Shown here piece by piece: positions 8,938 through 17,993 of a stretch of DNA of 64,000 nucleotides. The notes below the pieces were generated by a model. That model ran no database searches, was not told where the DNA came from, and worked only from the letters and a program-made list of their open reading frames with translations. Made by a program: the position numbers and the translations under genes. Every line of letters begins with the position of its first letter. Position 1 is the stretch's first letter. This stretch comes from JBKEAR01 sp047972425. GTDB taxonomy: Bacteria > Pseudomonadota > Alphaproteobacteria > JBKEAR01. The DNA is taken from assembly GCA_047972425.1 (NCBI GenBank), contig JBKEAR010000019.1, positions 1 to 64,000 of the forward strand, in the 5' to 3' direction.

Positions 8938-9864
8938 ATGGCAAGAAAAAAGAAGGGTGATGCAATCCATGGTTGGGTGGTGATTGATAAACCCATTGGT
9001 ATGGGTTCTACCCCCATTGTTGGGCGTATTAAACGCAAACTGAATGCACAAAAAGCCGGCCATGGTGGTACGTTAGACCCTTTTGCCTCAGGCTTATTGG
9101 CCATTGCCTTGGGCGAGGCCACCAAAACCGTACCATGGGTTATGGACGGCCAAAAGGAATATATCTTTGATATCACATTTGGCGAGCAAAGAGATAGCGA
9201 TGATATTGAAGGCAATGTGATTGCAACTTCTGATATAATTCCGACAACCGATGACATAAAAAAGGTGATTCCCGCATTTTTGGGTGAGATAGAGCAAATT
9301 CCGCCCATTTATTCGGCACTTAAGGTGGAGGGCAAGCGGGCTTATGATTTAGCCCGTAAAGGTGAGGATGTTCAGTTGAAACCGCGCAAAGTATCCCTTT
9401 ACGATTTAGAATTGCAAGATAGTCAAACCCAAGGGGTTATGCGCTTTAGAGCGGTGACATCTAAAGGATTTTATATCCGTGCGTTGGGGCGCGATTTAGC
9501 CAAAGCTTGTGGGGCTTTGGGTTATGTTTCTTATCTGCGGCGTGTGGCATCGGGAAAATTATCGATAAACCATGCGATTTCGCTAGATAAATTTGAACAG
9601 TTAAGTTATGATGCTGCCCTTAAAGAGATTTTGCCACTTGAGACTGCACTCGACGACATCTTGGTGCTAGCCTTAACGGCAGATGAGGCTGAATGTGTAA
9701 AATATGGCCAATCGCTGAATGCAAATGAAATTTTTGCAAGATGTGGGATTGATAAAGCCAATGAAGGCGATATATTTTTGGTGAAAGACCAAAATATCCC
9801 TTTAGCGCTGATGTTTTACAATGAAGGCCGACTGAAAACACAACGTAAATTTAATATTAAATAG
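8938..9864 (+). CDS. truB: tRNA pseudouridine(55) synthase TruB
   Basis: 308-residue TruB, which makes pseudouridine 55 in the T-loop of tRNAs. The catalytic motif GHGGTLDPFASGLL (nucleophilic Asp about residue 47) and the signatures WVVIDKPIGM and SKGFYIRALGRDLA are present. The C-terminal part is a small PUA-like extension. It is 33 bp after rbfA and ends just before the rpsO ribosome binding site, so rpsO translation should be coupled. Confidence 0.96.
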   Translation: MARKKKGDAIHGWVVIDKPIGMGSTPIVGRIKRKLNAQKAGHGGTLDPFASGLLAIALGEATKTVPWVMDGQKEYIFDITFGEQRDSDDIEGNVIATSDIIPTTDDIKKVIPAFLGEIEQIPPIYSALKVEGKRAYDLARKGEDVQLKPRKVSLYDLELQDSQTQGVMRFRAVTSKGFYIRALGRDLAKACGALGYVSYLRRVASGKLSINHAISLDKFEQLSYDAALKEILPLETALDDILVLALTADEAECVKYGQSLNANEIFARCGIDKANEGDIFLVKDQNIPLALMFYNEGRLKTQRKFNIK

Positions 9865-9873
9865 GAGTATATG

Positions 9874-10143
9874 ATGTCGATTACAACAGAGCGTAAAGCT
9901 GAGCTAGTTAAAGAATATGGTAGTAACGAGGGCGATACAGGTTCACCTGAAGTTCAAGTGGCTATTTTATCTCACCGGATTAAAAGCTTAACCGAGCATT
10001 TGAAAATCCATAAAAAAGATTTCCACTCGCGTCGGGGTCTTTTATTAATGGTTGGTCAACGCCGCCGTTTGCTTGATTATATTAAAGCGAAAGACGAAGG
10101 CCGTTATCAAGACCTTATTAAACGCTTAGAGCTTCGCCGTTAA
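9874..10143 (+). CDS. rpsO: 30S ribosomal protein S15
   Basis: 89-residue S15, which binds the 16S rRNA central domain. Diagnostic sequence: GSPEVQVAILSHRIKSLTEHL and HSRRGLLLMVGQRRRLLDYI. Two adjacent ATGs exist (9871, 9874); AGGAG at 9863-9867 is 6 bases from the second and 3 from the first, so 9874 is chosen. The AGGAG overlaps the truB stop. Last gene of the operon, followed by a strong terminator. The usual partner pnp is not downstream but near 49.7 kb. Confidence 0.96.
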   Translation: MSITTERKAELVKEYGSNEGDTGSPEVQVAILSHRIKSLTEHLKIHKKDFHSRRGLLLMVGQRRRLLDYIKAKDEGRYQDLIKRLELRR

Positions 10144-10146
10144 TAA

Positions 10147-10178
10147 AAAAACCCTCAAGAATTTCTTGAGGGTTTTTT
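10147..10178 (+). terminator. intrinsic terminator of the rimP-rpsO operon
   Basis: Perfect 9-bp stem CCCTCAAGA / TCTTGAGGG (10152-10160 with 10164-10172), loop ATT, flanked by A-rich and T-rich tracts (six T after the stem). It directly follows the rpsO stop. Confidence 0.9.
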
Positions 10179-10200
10179 CTTACCTTTATTCAATTACAAC

Positions 10201-10514
10201 CTAACCAATGAATTTTGGTTATAATATATTATCATTTTATATCTATAAATCTTTTTTGTAAGGGGCTGTGTCCCTTAGAACCCCCCACATTTGACTGTGC
10301 AAATGAAAGCTGCTTCGCATCTTTATAGTGTAACCAATTTTAATTGGTTACACTATAGTCTATACATAATAAAATGATTATATAAACATCAGTAGTAATT
10401 TGATGCTAAGGGGTTTGCAACCCCTTAATAATCCCCGCACACAGCTACGCTGTGGGCAACCTCAAAGCATTAGGTAATACTAAAATTTATTATCATTTTA
10501 AGTAGTATTACCTA
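10201..10514. repeat. mosaic palindromic repeat element, copy A
   Basis: Fills the gap between rpsO and uxaC; I see no gene in it. It has three parts. Module 1 (10201-10356) begins TAACCAATGAATTTTGG and ends with the hairpin TAGTGTAACCAATTTTAA...TTGGTTACACTA. The linker TAGTCTATACATAATAAAAT follows. Module 3 carries CACAGCTACGCTGTG and a 12-bp perfect inverted repeat TAGGTAATACTA (10471-10482) / TAGTATTACCTA (10503-10514). The linker and module 3 recur in the same orientation at 39734-39934, module 3 also at 24681-24763. Module 1 recurs inverted at 39577-39734. The right arm supplies the uxaC stop codon. Confidence 0.85.
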
Positions 10515-11930
10515 TATATTTATCCGATACGCCTTTTTTGCTAAATCGTTGGTTAGTTGTTTAGCCAAAATATGGGCTTGCTCGATACCTAAGCGTTTTT
10601 CGGCCACTAAGGTGGCTAAAAAGCGGGCATCAATGCGCCTTGCAACATCGTGGCGCGCCGGTATCGATAAAAATGCCCGAGTATCGTCATTAAAGCCGGC
10701 CGTATTATAAAAACCCGCTGTTTCTGTAACATATTGGCGATAGCGCAACATACCCTCGGGGCTATCAAAAAACCACCAAGCCGGGCCTAATGTTAAGGCA
10801 GGGTAATGGCCGGCCAAAGGTGCAAGCTCGCGGGAATAATTGTCTTCATCTAAAGTAAACATAATTAAGCGAAAACGTGGGTCGTTACCAAATTTATTGA
10901 GTATGGGCTTAAGGGCATGGGTGAACTCGCAATTCATAGGGATATCAGCCCCTTTATCGGCACCAAAATTATTAAAGATAGCATCGTTATGGTTGCGATA
11001 TGCCCCGGGGTGGAGCTGCATGACAAGCCCGTCATCAAGGCTCATTTCGGCCATTTTCATCAGCATGTGGCCGCGAAAGACCTCGCAATCTTTGGCGGTA
11101 ACATTATCGTTATTGATAATTCGATTATATAAAGCTTCGGCCTCGGCAGGGGTTAAATCGATGGTAAATGCCGATGGAAAACCATGGTCCGATGCGGTGG
11201 CATTGCCAACCTCTTTAAAATAAGCGCGGCGATTTTGAAGGGCTTTAATATAACCCTTATAAGATAATGTATCCTCGCCAGTAATCTCCCCTAATTTTTG
11301 AATATGGGTTAAAAAGTTCGGAAATTCCGGATTGGTTACATTATCGGGGCGGAAGGTCGTGACAATTTTTGTTTTTAAATTGAGCGTATTAATCTTCTGA
11401 TGCGCTTTTAAAGGGTCAAGCGGGTCTTCAGTTGTGGCAATAAACTTAATATTAAAACGGTCAAGCAGATGATGGATTTTATATTCATCGGTTTTCAGCG
11501 CAGCATCAATTTTATCGTAATATGCACTTGCATTATTGCCTGAAAGGCGTTGGTCAAAACCAAAAACTTCCGAAAATACGGTATCCAACCACATTTGCGA
11601 AGGTGTGCCCGCATAAAGATAATAATTATTGGCAAAAATATCCCATATTTTCCGGTTATCATGCTCTTTGGCGCTGCCATCGGCAAAGGGCACACCCAAC
11701 TCTTCTAAAGTAATGCCTTGCGAGTACATCATGCGGTGCACATAATGGTCGGGCTTTATAAATAAAGATGCCGGGTCTGGAAAGTTGATATTATCGGCAT
11801 ACCATGTAGGGTCCGTATGGCCATGGGGGCTGATAATTGGTAAATCTTTAATTTCATTATAAATTTCTTTGGCTATGGATTTTTGTTCCTTATCCGAAGA
11901 AAAAAGACGATCCTCATGTAAATAACTCAT
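10512..11930 (-). CDS. uxaC: glucuronate isomerase UxaC
   Basis: 472-residue uronate isomerase (amidohydrolase superfamily) that turns D-glucuronate into D-fructuronate and D-galacturonate into D-tagaturonate. Features: N-terminal LPIISPHGHTDPTWYADN with the His-x-His metal pair, LMKMAEMSLDDGLVMQLHPGAYRNHN in the middle, and the C-terminal LSIPARHDVARRIDARFLA. A strong AAAGGAGGAAAC precedes the ATG. Third gene of the minus-strand transcript dctQ-dctM-uxaC, 18 bp after dctM. Its TAG stop lies inside the right arm of the repeat at 10471-10514, so the extreme C-terminus may have been altered by the repeat. Confidence 0.96.
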   Translation of the reverse strand: MSYLHEDRLFSSDKEQKSIAKEIYNEIKDLPIISPHGHTDPTWYADNINFPDPASLFIKPDHYVHRMMYSQGITLEELGVPFADGSAKEHDNRKIWDIFANNYYLYAGTPSQMWLDTVFSEVFGFDQRLSGNNASAYYDKIDAALKTDEYKIHHLLDRFNIKFIATTEDPLDPLKAHQKINTLNLKTKIVTTFRPDNVTNPEFPNFLTHIQKLGEITGEDTLSYKGYIKALQNRRAYFKEVGNATASDHGFPSAFTIDLTPAEAEALYNRIINNDNVTAKDCEVFRGHMLMKMAEMSLDDGLVMQLHPGAYRNHNDAIFNNFGADKGADIPMNCEFTHALKPILNKFGNDPRFRLIMFTLDEDNYSRELAPLAGHYPALTLGPAWWFFDSPEGMLRYRQYVTETAGFYNTAGFNDDTRAFLSIPARHDVARRIDARFLATLVAEKRLGIEQAHILAKQLTNDLAKKAYRINI

Positions 11931-11948
11931 TGTTTCCTCCTTTATTTT

Positions 11949-13277
11949 CTAACCCATCATACCAAATAATCGGGGTAGCGCAAGCGATATAGCAGGTATA
12001 TAAGTCACTAATAATAACGCAACAACCAATACGGCATAAAATGGTAAAAGCTTCGGTATAACTTCATCTAAGCGCACTTTAGCAATAGAGCTACCAATGA
12101 ATAACGCACTCCCCACAGGTGGGGTACAAATACCAATACACAAGTTAAAGGTAATGAATACACCAAAATGTACGGGGTCCATGCCTAAATCTTGGGCAAT
12201 GGGTAAAAATATGGGGGTAAAGATGAGCAATGCCGGTGTCATATCCATAAATGTGCCCACAAGTAATAATACAAAGGTAATGATGAGCAGAAGCACATAT
12301 TTATTTTCGGAGAGTGATGTTAAAGAATTGGCGATAATGAATGGAATGTCGGTCATCACCATGGCAAATTGCATGCCCATAGATGTACCAATAAGCAAGA
12401 GTACAATCGAGGTGGTAATGACGGATTCTAAAATAATTTTGGGCAAATCGCCTATGCGTATTTCTTTATAAACAAAAGATAAAAACAAGGCATAAACCAC
12501 GGCGGCGGCCGAGGCCTCGGTGGGTGTAACCTTACCCGTAATAATACCGCCCATAACCAATACAATAAGCAGTAAAGAGGGGATAGCGCGGATAGTATAT
12601 TGAATAGCCGCATTAAAAGTGACTTTTTCCGCAATTGGGTAATTATGGCGCACCGCGTAAATACCGGCAACCAACATAAGGCCTAAGCCCATGATAATAC
12701 CCGGTAAATAGCCGGCCAAAAATAATGCCCCAACCGATGTACCGCCCGAAACAAGCGAGTAAACAATAAATGTGTTTGATGGCGGAATAAGCAACCCTGT
12801 TGGGCAAGATGAAATATTGACTGCGGCCGAAAATGCAGGCTCGTAACCCTCCTTTTTTTGCAAGGGTGCCATAACCCCGCCAACGGCTGCGGCCGATGCA
12901 ACGGCCGAGCCCGAAATAGCACCAAAAAGCATATTAGATGCAATATTACAATGGGCAAGGCTACCGGGCATACGGCCAACCAAAACTTTAGCAAAGTCGA
13001 TAAGGCGGGTGGCAATACCGCCGCTATTCATTATATTACCCGCCAATATAAAAAACGGTATGGCTAAAAGCGGAAAACTATCTAAGCCTGATGCCATGCG
13101 TTGGGCTAAGGTAAAGGTACTTTCATCTAACGCCACCGGAAGTGGTGTACCAAATACCATATTCGCCGCAACTAAAGCGATAACCGAGGATAAACCAATA
13201 GCAAACGAAATGGGCACACCCAAGGCCAAAAATATGGCAAAGCTACCGAATAAAGCGATAATTCCAATCCATTCCAT
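11949..13277 (-). CDS. TRAP transporter large permease (DctM type)
   Basis: 442-residue membrane protein with about 12 hydrophobic segments, the large permease of a tripartite ATP-independent periplasmic transporter. It couples ion entry to uptake of an acidic solute delivered by the binding protein. Family sequences include FFILAGNIMNSGGIATRLIDFAKVLVGRMPG, GAISGSAVASAAAVG and FGVFITFNLCIGICTPPVGSALF. Start chosen at ATG 13277 with AGAGGAG upstream; it overlaps the dctQ stop by one base. Its binding protein is encoded on the opposite, divergent transcript. Substrate is inferred from context as glucuronate or a glucuronide. Confidence 0.93.
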   Translation of the reverse strand: MEWIGIIALFGSFAIFLALGVPISFAIGLSSVIALVAANMVFGTPLPVALDESTFTLAQRMASGLDSFPLLAIPFFILAGNIMNSGGIATRLIDFAKVLVGRMPGSLAHCNIASNMLFGAISGSAVASAAAVGGVMAPLQKKEGYEPAFSAAVNISSCPTGLLIPPSNTFIVYSLVSGGTSVGALFLAGYLPGIIMGLGLMLVAGIYAVRHNYPIAEKVTFNAAIQYTIRAIPSLLLIVLVMGGIITGKVTPTEASAAAVVYALFLSFVYKEIRIGDLPKIILESVITTSIVLLLIGTSMGMQFAMVMTDIPFIIANSLTSLSENKYVLLLIITFVLLLVGTFMDMTPALLIFTPIFLPIAQDLGMDPVHFGVFITFNLCIGICTPPVGSALFIGSSIAKVRLDEVIPKLLPFYAVLVVALLLVTYIPAISLALPRLFGMMG

Positions 13278-13741
13278 TAGGCTTCTCCTCTAAAAAACTC
13301 GATATATTGGCAAATGAGGTAAAAAATCATAAACCCGCCGCTTACCGGGATGGATAAATATATAAAACCCATTGGCACGCCCAATACCGGTGAAATTTGT
13401 TGCGATGCTAAAGTATCTGATACCAAAGTGATACCGCCCAACATCATGACAAGTAAAACAAAAATAAGGCTTAAAGTTAAAATGATAAACTGAAGGTGCT
13501 TTTTGTTTTTTCCGTGGAGTTTTTGTAACAGTAAATCAAGAGCCAAATGGCGCTTTTGCCCTAATGTATAGGCAGCTCCAATCAGCCCTGTCCACATAAA
13601 TAAAAACCGTGCAAGCTCATCGGTAAATGTACTGCTTATGCCAATCCAACGGGCTAAAACCTGCCAAATTACACAAATGACCAAAAAGCTCATAATAAAG
13701 ATACACAGGCTTGCTAATATTTTATTGACCCATTTTTCCAT
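13277..13741 (-). CDS. TRAP transporter small permease (DctQ type)
   Basis: 154-residue protein with four hydrophobic segments, the small subunit of the TRAP transporter. It holds the family motif around TDELARFLFMWTGLIGAAYTLGQKRHLALD. First gene of the dctQ-dctM-uxaC transcript; translationally coupled to dctM by a TAATG overlap. It pairs with the dctM protein in the inner membrane and with the DctP-like binding protein encoded divergently at 13899. Confidence 0.92.
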   Translation of the reverse strand: MEKWVNKILASLCIFIMSFLVICVIWQVLARWIGISSTFTDELARFLFMWTGLIGAAYTLGQKRHLALDLLLQKLHGKNKKHLQFIILTLSLIFVLLVMMLGGITLVSDTLASQQISPVLGVPMGFIYLSIPVSGGFMIFYLICQYIEFFRGEA

Positions 13742-13898
13742 GCTTCCTACCCTTTACATACAAGTATTCGTACAATAAAAGACCAATTTAAATAAATTGT
13801 CAACCAAAATAAGAAAATTATTGACAAGTTTTAACGTTTCAGTCAATCTCTATGATAAGGTTTCACATGTTAATCAGTTTATCAAGGGAGATATTCTT
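13742..13898. promoter_or_regulatory. divergent control region of the glucuronide locus
   Basis: 157 bp between dctQ (minus) and dctP (plus). It contains an inverted repeat TTGTCAA (13797-13803) / TTGACAA (13821-13827) separated by 17 bases. Each arm reads TTGACA outwards and could be a -35 element for one of the two transcripts. The matching -10 boxes are poor (a plus-strand TATGAT at 13851 is 24 bases away). A regulator acting through the repeat is therefore possible, but no cognate regulator gene is present in the locus. Confidence 0.45.
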
Positions 13899-14882
13899 AT
13901 GAAAATTCATAACCAAATACTTTTAGGTGCAAGTGTTTTAGCCATGGTTTCGGTAACGGCATCGGCTAAAACTTATAATTTGAAATTAAGCCATAACCAA
14001 GGTGTTGACCACCCGGTTCACCAATCCATGGAATTTTTGGCGGAGCGTGCCAAAGAGCTTTCGAACGGCGAAATTAATGTGCGAGTTTACCCCAATGCAC
14101 AGCTTGGCACACAAAGAGAATCGGTAGAGCTGATGCAAAAAGGCGTAATTGCCATGGCAAAATCGAATGCCAGTGAAATGGAGGCCTTTGAGCCTGCTTA
14201 TGGTGCATTTAACGTACCTTATATCTTTCGCGATCGCGACCATTATTACCGCGCAATGACCGGCCAAGTGGGCGAGGATATCTTAGCGGCATCGGCCGAT
14301 AAAGGATTTATTGGTTTAACTTATTACGATGCCGGTGCCCGTAGCTTTTATGCCAATAAAGCGATTAATTCACCTGCTGATTTAAAAGGAATGAAAATTC
14401 GGGTGCAACCGAGCCCTACAGCCATTGCAATGATTGAAGCGATGGGTGGCAACCCAACACCGCTGGCATATGGCGAGCTTTATACCGCCTTACAACAAGG
14501 TGTGGTTGATGGTGCAGAAAATAACCCGACGGCCTTAACCCAATCGCGCCATGGCGAGGTTGCTAAAGTATTTTCGATGGACGAACATACGATGATTCCC
14601 GATGTATTGCTCATTAGCAAAAAACAATGGGATCAGCTTGGTGAAGAAAATCAAAAATTACTCAAACAAGCCGCTAATGAATCCATGATGTATCACAAAG
14701 ATTTATGGACAAAAATTATTGCAGAAGATATAGAAAAAGCCAAAACAGAAATGGGTGTTGAATTTGTAGAAGTTGAAAAACAGCCTTTTATTGATGCGGT
14801 TAAACATATGCATGAAGATGCCTTGGCTAATCCGGCTATTCAAACTTATGTTGAGGGTATTATTGCTTTAGATCAGCAATAA
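13899..14882 (+). CDS. TRAP transporter solute-binding protein (DctP type)
   Basis: 327-residue periplasmic binding protein of the TRAP transporter. The start at 13899 (AAGGGAG 8 bases upstream) gives a clean signal peptide, MKIHNQILLGASVLAMVSVTASA, cut before KTYNLKLSH; an upstream in-frame TTG would bury it. Family motifs: GELYTALQQGVVDGAENN and the Arg that binds the substrate carboxylate (GMKIRVQPSPTAIAM, near residue 155). First gene of the plus-strand operon. Followed by a terminator hairpin at 14908, which would set binding protein levels above those of the enzymes. Substrate inferred: glucuronate or glucuronide. Confidence 0.93.
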   Translation: MKIHNQILLGASVLAMVSVTASAKTYNLKLSHNQGVDHPVHQSMEFLAERAKELSNGEINVRVYPNAQLGTQRESVELMQKGVIAMAKSNASEMEAFEPAYGAFNVPYIFRDRDHYYRAMTGQVGEDILAASADKGFIGLTYYDAGARSFYANKAINSPADLKGMKIRVQPSPTAIAMIEAMGGNPTPLAYGELYTALQQGVVDGAENNPTALTQSRHGEVAKVFSMDEHTMIPDVLLISKKQWDQLGEENQKLLKQAANESMMYHKDLWTKIIAEDIEKAKTEMGVEFVEVEKQPFIDAVKHMHEDALANPAIQTYVEGIIALDQQ

Positions 14883-14907
14883 ATTATAACAAAACAAAAG
14901 TCTATCT

Positions 14908-14948
14908 AAATAGCCCACAGCTTTAAAAGAAGGCTTTGGGCTATTTTT
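14908..14948 (+). terminator. hairpin terminator between dctP and uidA
   Basis: 10-bp stem AAATAGCCCA / TGGGCTATTT with a 19-base loop that can form a small inner hairpin, ending in a run of T (14944-14948). Likely partial termination, since uidA follows only 15 bp later without a clear promoter of its own. Confidence 0.7.
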
Positions 14949-14963
14949 ATAAAGGAATATAAA

Positions 14964-16742
14964 ATGGCTGAAGATGTCTATTTTCACCTCCATGACGAAG
15001 ATTATGATTATGCTTATATGCAAAATCTTTTTACAGCGGATGATTTTATTTTTTCGCGGTACAGAAAATCGGTAAGTTTAAATGGTGCATGGAATTTTAC
15101 CGTTGATTTGCACGATGAAGGTTTAAGGCAAAAATGGTATAATTATCACCCGTGTGCGCCAAAAGATTGGCCAGACCCCAGAGATTACGACCCTTATATG
15201 GGCGAGCAAATTATGGTGCCATCGGTATGGAATTTTTATCAGGAAAAACTCTATTATTTCGAGGGTAGTGCTTGGTATACCAAAATTATTCAAACAAAAG
15301 ATATTCCATTTAGCACAAATTATATTTTACGCATTGGCGCAGCAGCAAATGAGGCTTTTGTTTTTATTAACGGGCAAATACAAGGTTTTCATAAAGGAGC
15401 CTCTACACCGTTTTTTTGTGATATAACCGAGTTTATGAAATCGGATGAAATACGCATACAGATTGTTGTACGAAATATGCGCCGCCGTCAAGATGTACCA
15501 ATGAACCATACAGATTGGTTTAATTATGGTGGTATTCATCGTGATGCGGATATTTTGCTTTTACCTGCCGCTTTTATTAAAAATTATTTTTTACATTTAA
15601 ATAAAGATAGCCAATCAGCAACCATTAAGGTACAAACCAATGATTTGCTTGATGGTATTGCCCATTTAAATATTGATGAATTGGGTTGCTCTATCCCAAT
15701 ACCGATAAAACAGGGGCAAGGTGAAGTGCAATTTGATATAAATGCCCAAAAATGGTCGCCCAAAAATCCGAAATTATATGAAATATCTATTGAATATAAA
15801 GATGATAAAATAAGTGATAAAGTGGGCTTTCGCACCATAGAGGCTAAAGGATGCGATATTTTACTCAATGGAGAGAAAATCTTTTTAAAAGGTATTTCTG
15901 TTCATGAAGATGATGAAAAATTAGGGCGTGTGAGTACAATTGAGGATATTAAGCGCCGGATTAGTCATGCCAAAGAGCTGGGTTGTAACTTTTTACGTTT
16001 GGCCCATTATCCCCATAATGAATTAGCAGCCGAATTATGCGATGCTGCCGGTTTGATGGTATGGGAGGAAATTCCGGTTTACTGGGCGATTGCCTTTGAT
16101 AATGCCGATACGCTAAAAAATGCGCAAAATCAATTAAGAGAGCTGATTATACGCGACCAAAACCGTGCGAGTGTGATTATGTGGTCGGTGGGCAATGAAA
16201 ATGCCGATACCGATTTACGGCTAAATTTCATGCGTCAGTTGGCCGAAACTGCTAAAAAACTAGATGATACACGTTTAGTTACAGCTGCATGTTTAGTGAA
16301 TTTTGATGAACTCAAAATACAAGATCGTTTGAGTGAATATCTCGATGTCATTGGTTTAAATGAATATTATGGTTGGTATATCCCGACCTATGATGATTTA
16401 ATTACCATTGGTAAAAATTCTAAACCCGGTAAACCAGTCATTATTTCCGAAACAGGGGCGGGGGCAATATTAGGCAAAGATGCCCCCAAACAAGGTTGGT
16501 TTAGCGATGATTATATGGCCGAGGTTTATAAAAACCAAACAGCTATTATTCCTTCGGTGCCGGGTATTTGTGGGATGACACCTTGGATTTTATACGATTT
16601 TCGGGCAGCGAGGCGGCAGAATATTTATCAAAAAGATTTTAATCGTAAAGGGCTTATCACCCAAGATAAAACAACAAAAAAACAGGCTTTTGATATATTG
16701 GCCAATTTTTATAAAAATTTAGATAACAAACATAGTAAATAA
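14964..16742 (+). CDS. uidA: beta-glucuronidase (GH2)
   Basis: 592-residue glycoside hydrolase family 2 enzyme that frees D-glucuronate from beta-glucuronides. It has the N-terminal sugar-binding and Ig-like domains, then a TIM barrel with acid/base Glu412 (WSVGNEN) and nucleophile Glu496 (ISETG). An Asn-x-Lys motif (N560-R-K562 in DFNRKGL) matches the pair that recognises the sugar carboxylate and marks true glucuronidases. No signal peptide, so it is cytoplasmic; glucuronides must be imported intact. It sits between the TRAP binding protein and uxuA. AAAGGAAT upstream is the ribosome binding site. Confidence 0.92.
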   Translation: MAEDVYFHLHDEDYDYAYMQNLFTADDFIFSRYRKSVSLNGAWNFTVDLHDEGLRQKWYNYHPCAPKDWPDPRDYDPYMGEQIMVPSVWNFYQEKLYYFEGSAWYTKIIQTKDIPFSTNYILRIGAAANEAFVFINGQIQGFHKGASTPFFCDITEFMKSDEIRIQIVVRNMRRRQDVPMNHTDWFNYGGIHRDADILLLPAAFIKNYFLHLNKDSQSATIKVQTNDLLDGIAHLNIDELGCSIPIPIKQGQGEVQFDINAQKWSPKNPKLYEISIEYKDDKISDKVGFRTIEAKGCDILLNGEKIFLKGISVHEDDEKLGRVSTIEDIKRRISHAKELGCNFLRLAHYPHNELAAELCDAAGLMVWEEIPVYWAIAFDNADTLKNAQNQLRELIIRDQNRASVIMWSVGNENADTDLRLNFMRQLAETAKKLDDTRLVTAACLVNFDELKIQDRLSEYLDVIGLNEYYGWYIPTYDDLITIGKNSKPGKPVIISETGAGAILGKDAPKQGWFSDDYMAEVYKNQTAIIPSVPGICGMTPWILYDFRAARRQNIYQKDFNRKGLITQDKTTKKQAFDILANFYKNLDNKHSK

Positions 16743-16799
16743 ATTGGTTAATCAGTTATGGCGGTATAATAAAACCAATATAGAAGAAAGGGGAATAAA

Positions 16800-17981
16800 A
16801 TGAAGCAATCGTGGCGCTGGTTTGGTAAGGATGATCCGGTAACATTACAAAAAATTAAACAAGCAGGTGCAACCGATGTTGTTTATGCACTATACCATAT
16901 TCCGGTGGGTAAGGTATGGCCCTATGAAGAAATTAAGGCAATGAAAGACGAAATTGAGGCTCAGGGTCTTGTTTGGTCGGTGGTAGAAAGCTTAGCCGTG
17001 CATCAGGATATTCGCCTAAAAACAGGCAATTACAAGCAATATCTCGAAAATTATAAGCAGTCGCTTAAAAACTTAGCCAAAGCAGATATCCGGATTATTT
17101 GTTACAACTTTATGCCCGTATTGGATTGGACCCGCACCGAGCTTAAATGGGAAGATAGCGATGGCAGCAAAGCCCTACGCTTTGATAATGATATTTGGGC
17201 GGCTTTTGATATTTTTATTTTAGAGCGCAAAAATGCCAAGGCAGATTATGATGCTGCCACGATTAAACGGGCAGAGAAACATGCTAAGCAAATGAGCGAT
17301 GCCGATAAAGCCCATTTATTACAAACAGTTGCCGCCGGTTTGCCGGGGGCAAATGAAGAGGGGCATGATCTCAATAGTCTTCGCTTAGCACTTTCGGCCT
17401 ATGACAATATATCAGCCGATGAGTTACGAGATAATTTATCGGATTTCATTAACGAGATTATACCCCTGTGCGAGCAAGAAAATATGTTAATGGCCATGCA
17501 CCCCGATGATCCACCGCGCTCTATTTTGGGCTTGCCACGCATATTCAGTACAGCGGATGATGTGCGCAAACTTTTTGCCATGAATAAAAGCAAAAGTAAC
17601 GGGCTAACTTTATGTGCGGGCTCTTTTGGTGTGCGTGCAGATAACGATTTAACCCAAATGGCTTATGAATTTGCCGATCGCATTCACTTTGTTCATTTAC
17701 GCTCCACTTTGCGCGATAAAGATAACCAAAATTCCTTTATTGAAGCCAATCATTTAGCGGGCGATGTGGATATGTTTAGTCTTTGTAAAGCCCTTACCGA
17801 GGTAGAAAAACAACGCAGAGATGATGGTGAAAGCACATTAGAAATTCCGTTTCGGCCAGACCACGGCCGGCTATTAGATGGCGATGACGAAAAAAATCCG
17901 GGATATTCATGGATAGGCCGGCTTAAAGGCCTTGCAGAATTAAGAGGATTACTTTATGCTATCAACCGAGTTTATCCATAA
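16800..17981 (+). CDS. uxuA: mannonate dehydratase UxuA
   Basis: 393-residue enzyme that dehydrates D-mannonate to 2-keto-3-deoxygluconate. Family sequences: QSWRWFGKDDPVTLQKIKQAGA at the N-terminus, the metal-binding MAMHPDDPP near residue 235, CAGSFGVRADNDL, and IPFRPDHGRLLDGD at the C-terminus. The usual length is about 395. A GAAAGGGG ribosome binding site precedes the ATG. Next gene uxuB follows after 12 bp. Confidence 0.97.
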   Translation: MKQSWRWFGKDDPVTLQKIKQAGATDVVYALYHIPVGKVWPYEEIKAMKDEIEAQGLVWSVVESLAVHQDIRLKTGNYKQYLENYKQSLKNLAKADIRIICYNFMPVLDWTRTELKWEDSDGSKALRFDNDIWAAFDIFILERKNAKADYDAATIKRAEKHAKQMSDADKAHLLQTVAAGLPGANEEGHDLNSLRLALSAYDNISADELRDNLSDFINEIIPLCEQENMLMAMHPDDPPRSILGLPRIFSTADDVRKLFAMNKSKSNGLTLCAGSFGVRADNDLTQMAYEFADRIHFVHLRSTLRDKDNQNSFIEANHLAGDVDMFSLCKALTEVEKQRRDDGESTLEIPFRPDHGRLLDGDDEKNPGYSWIGRLKGLAELRGLLYAINRVYP

Positions 17982-17993
17982 GGGGAGGATAAT

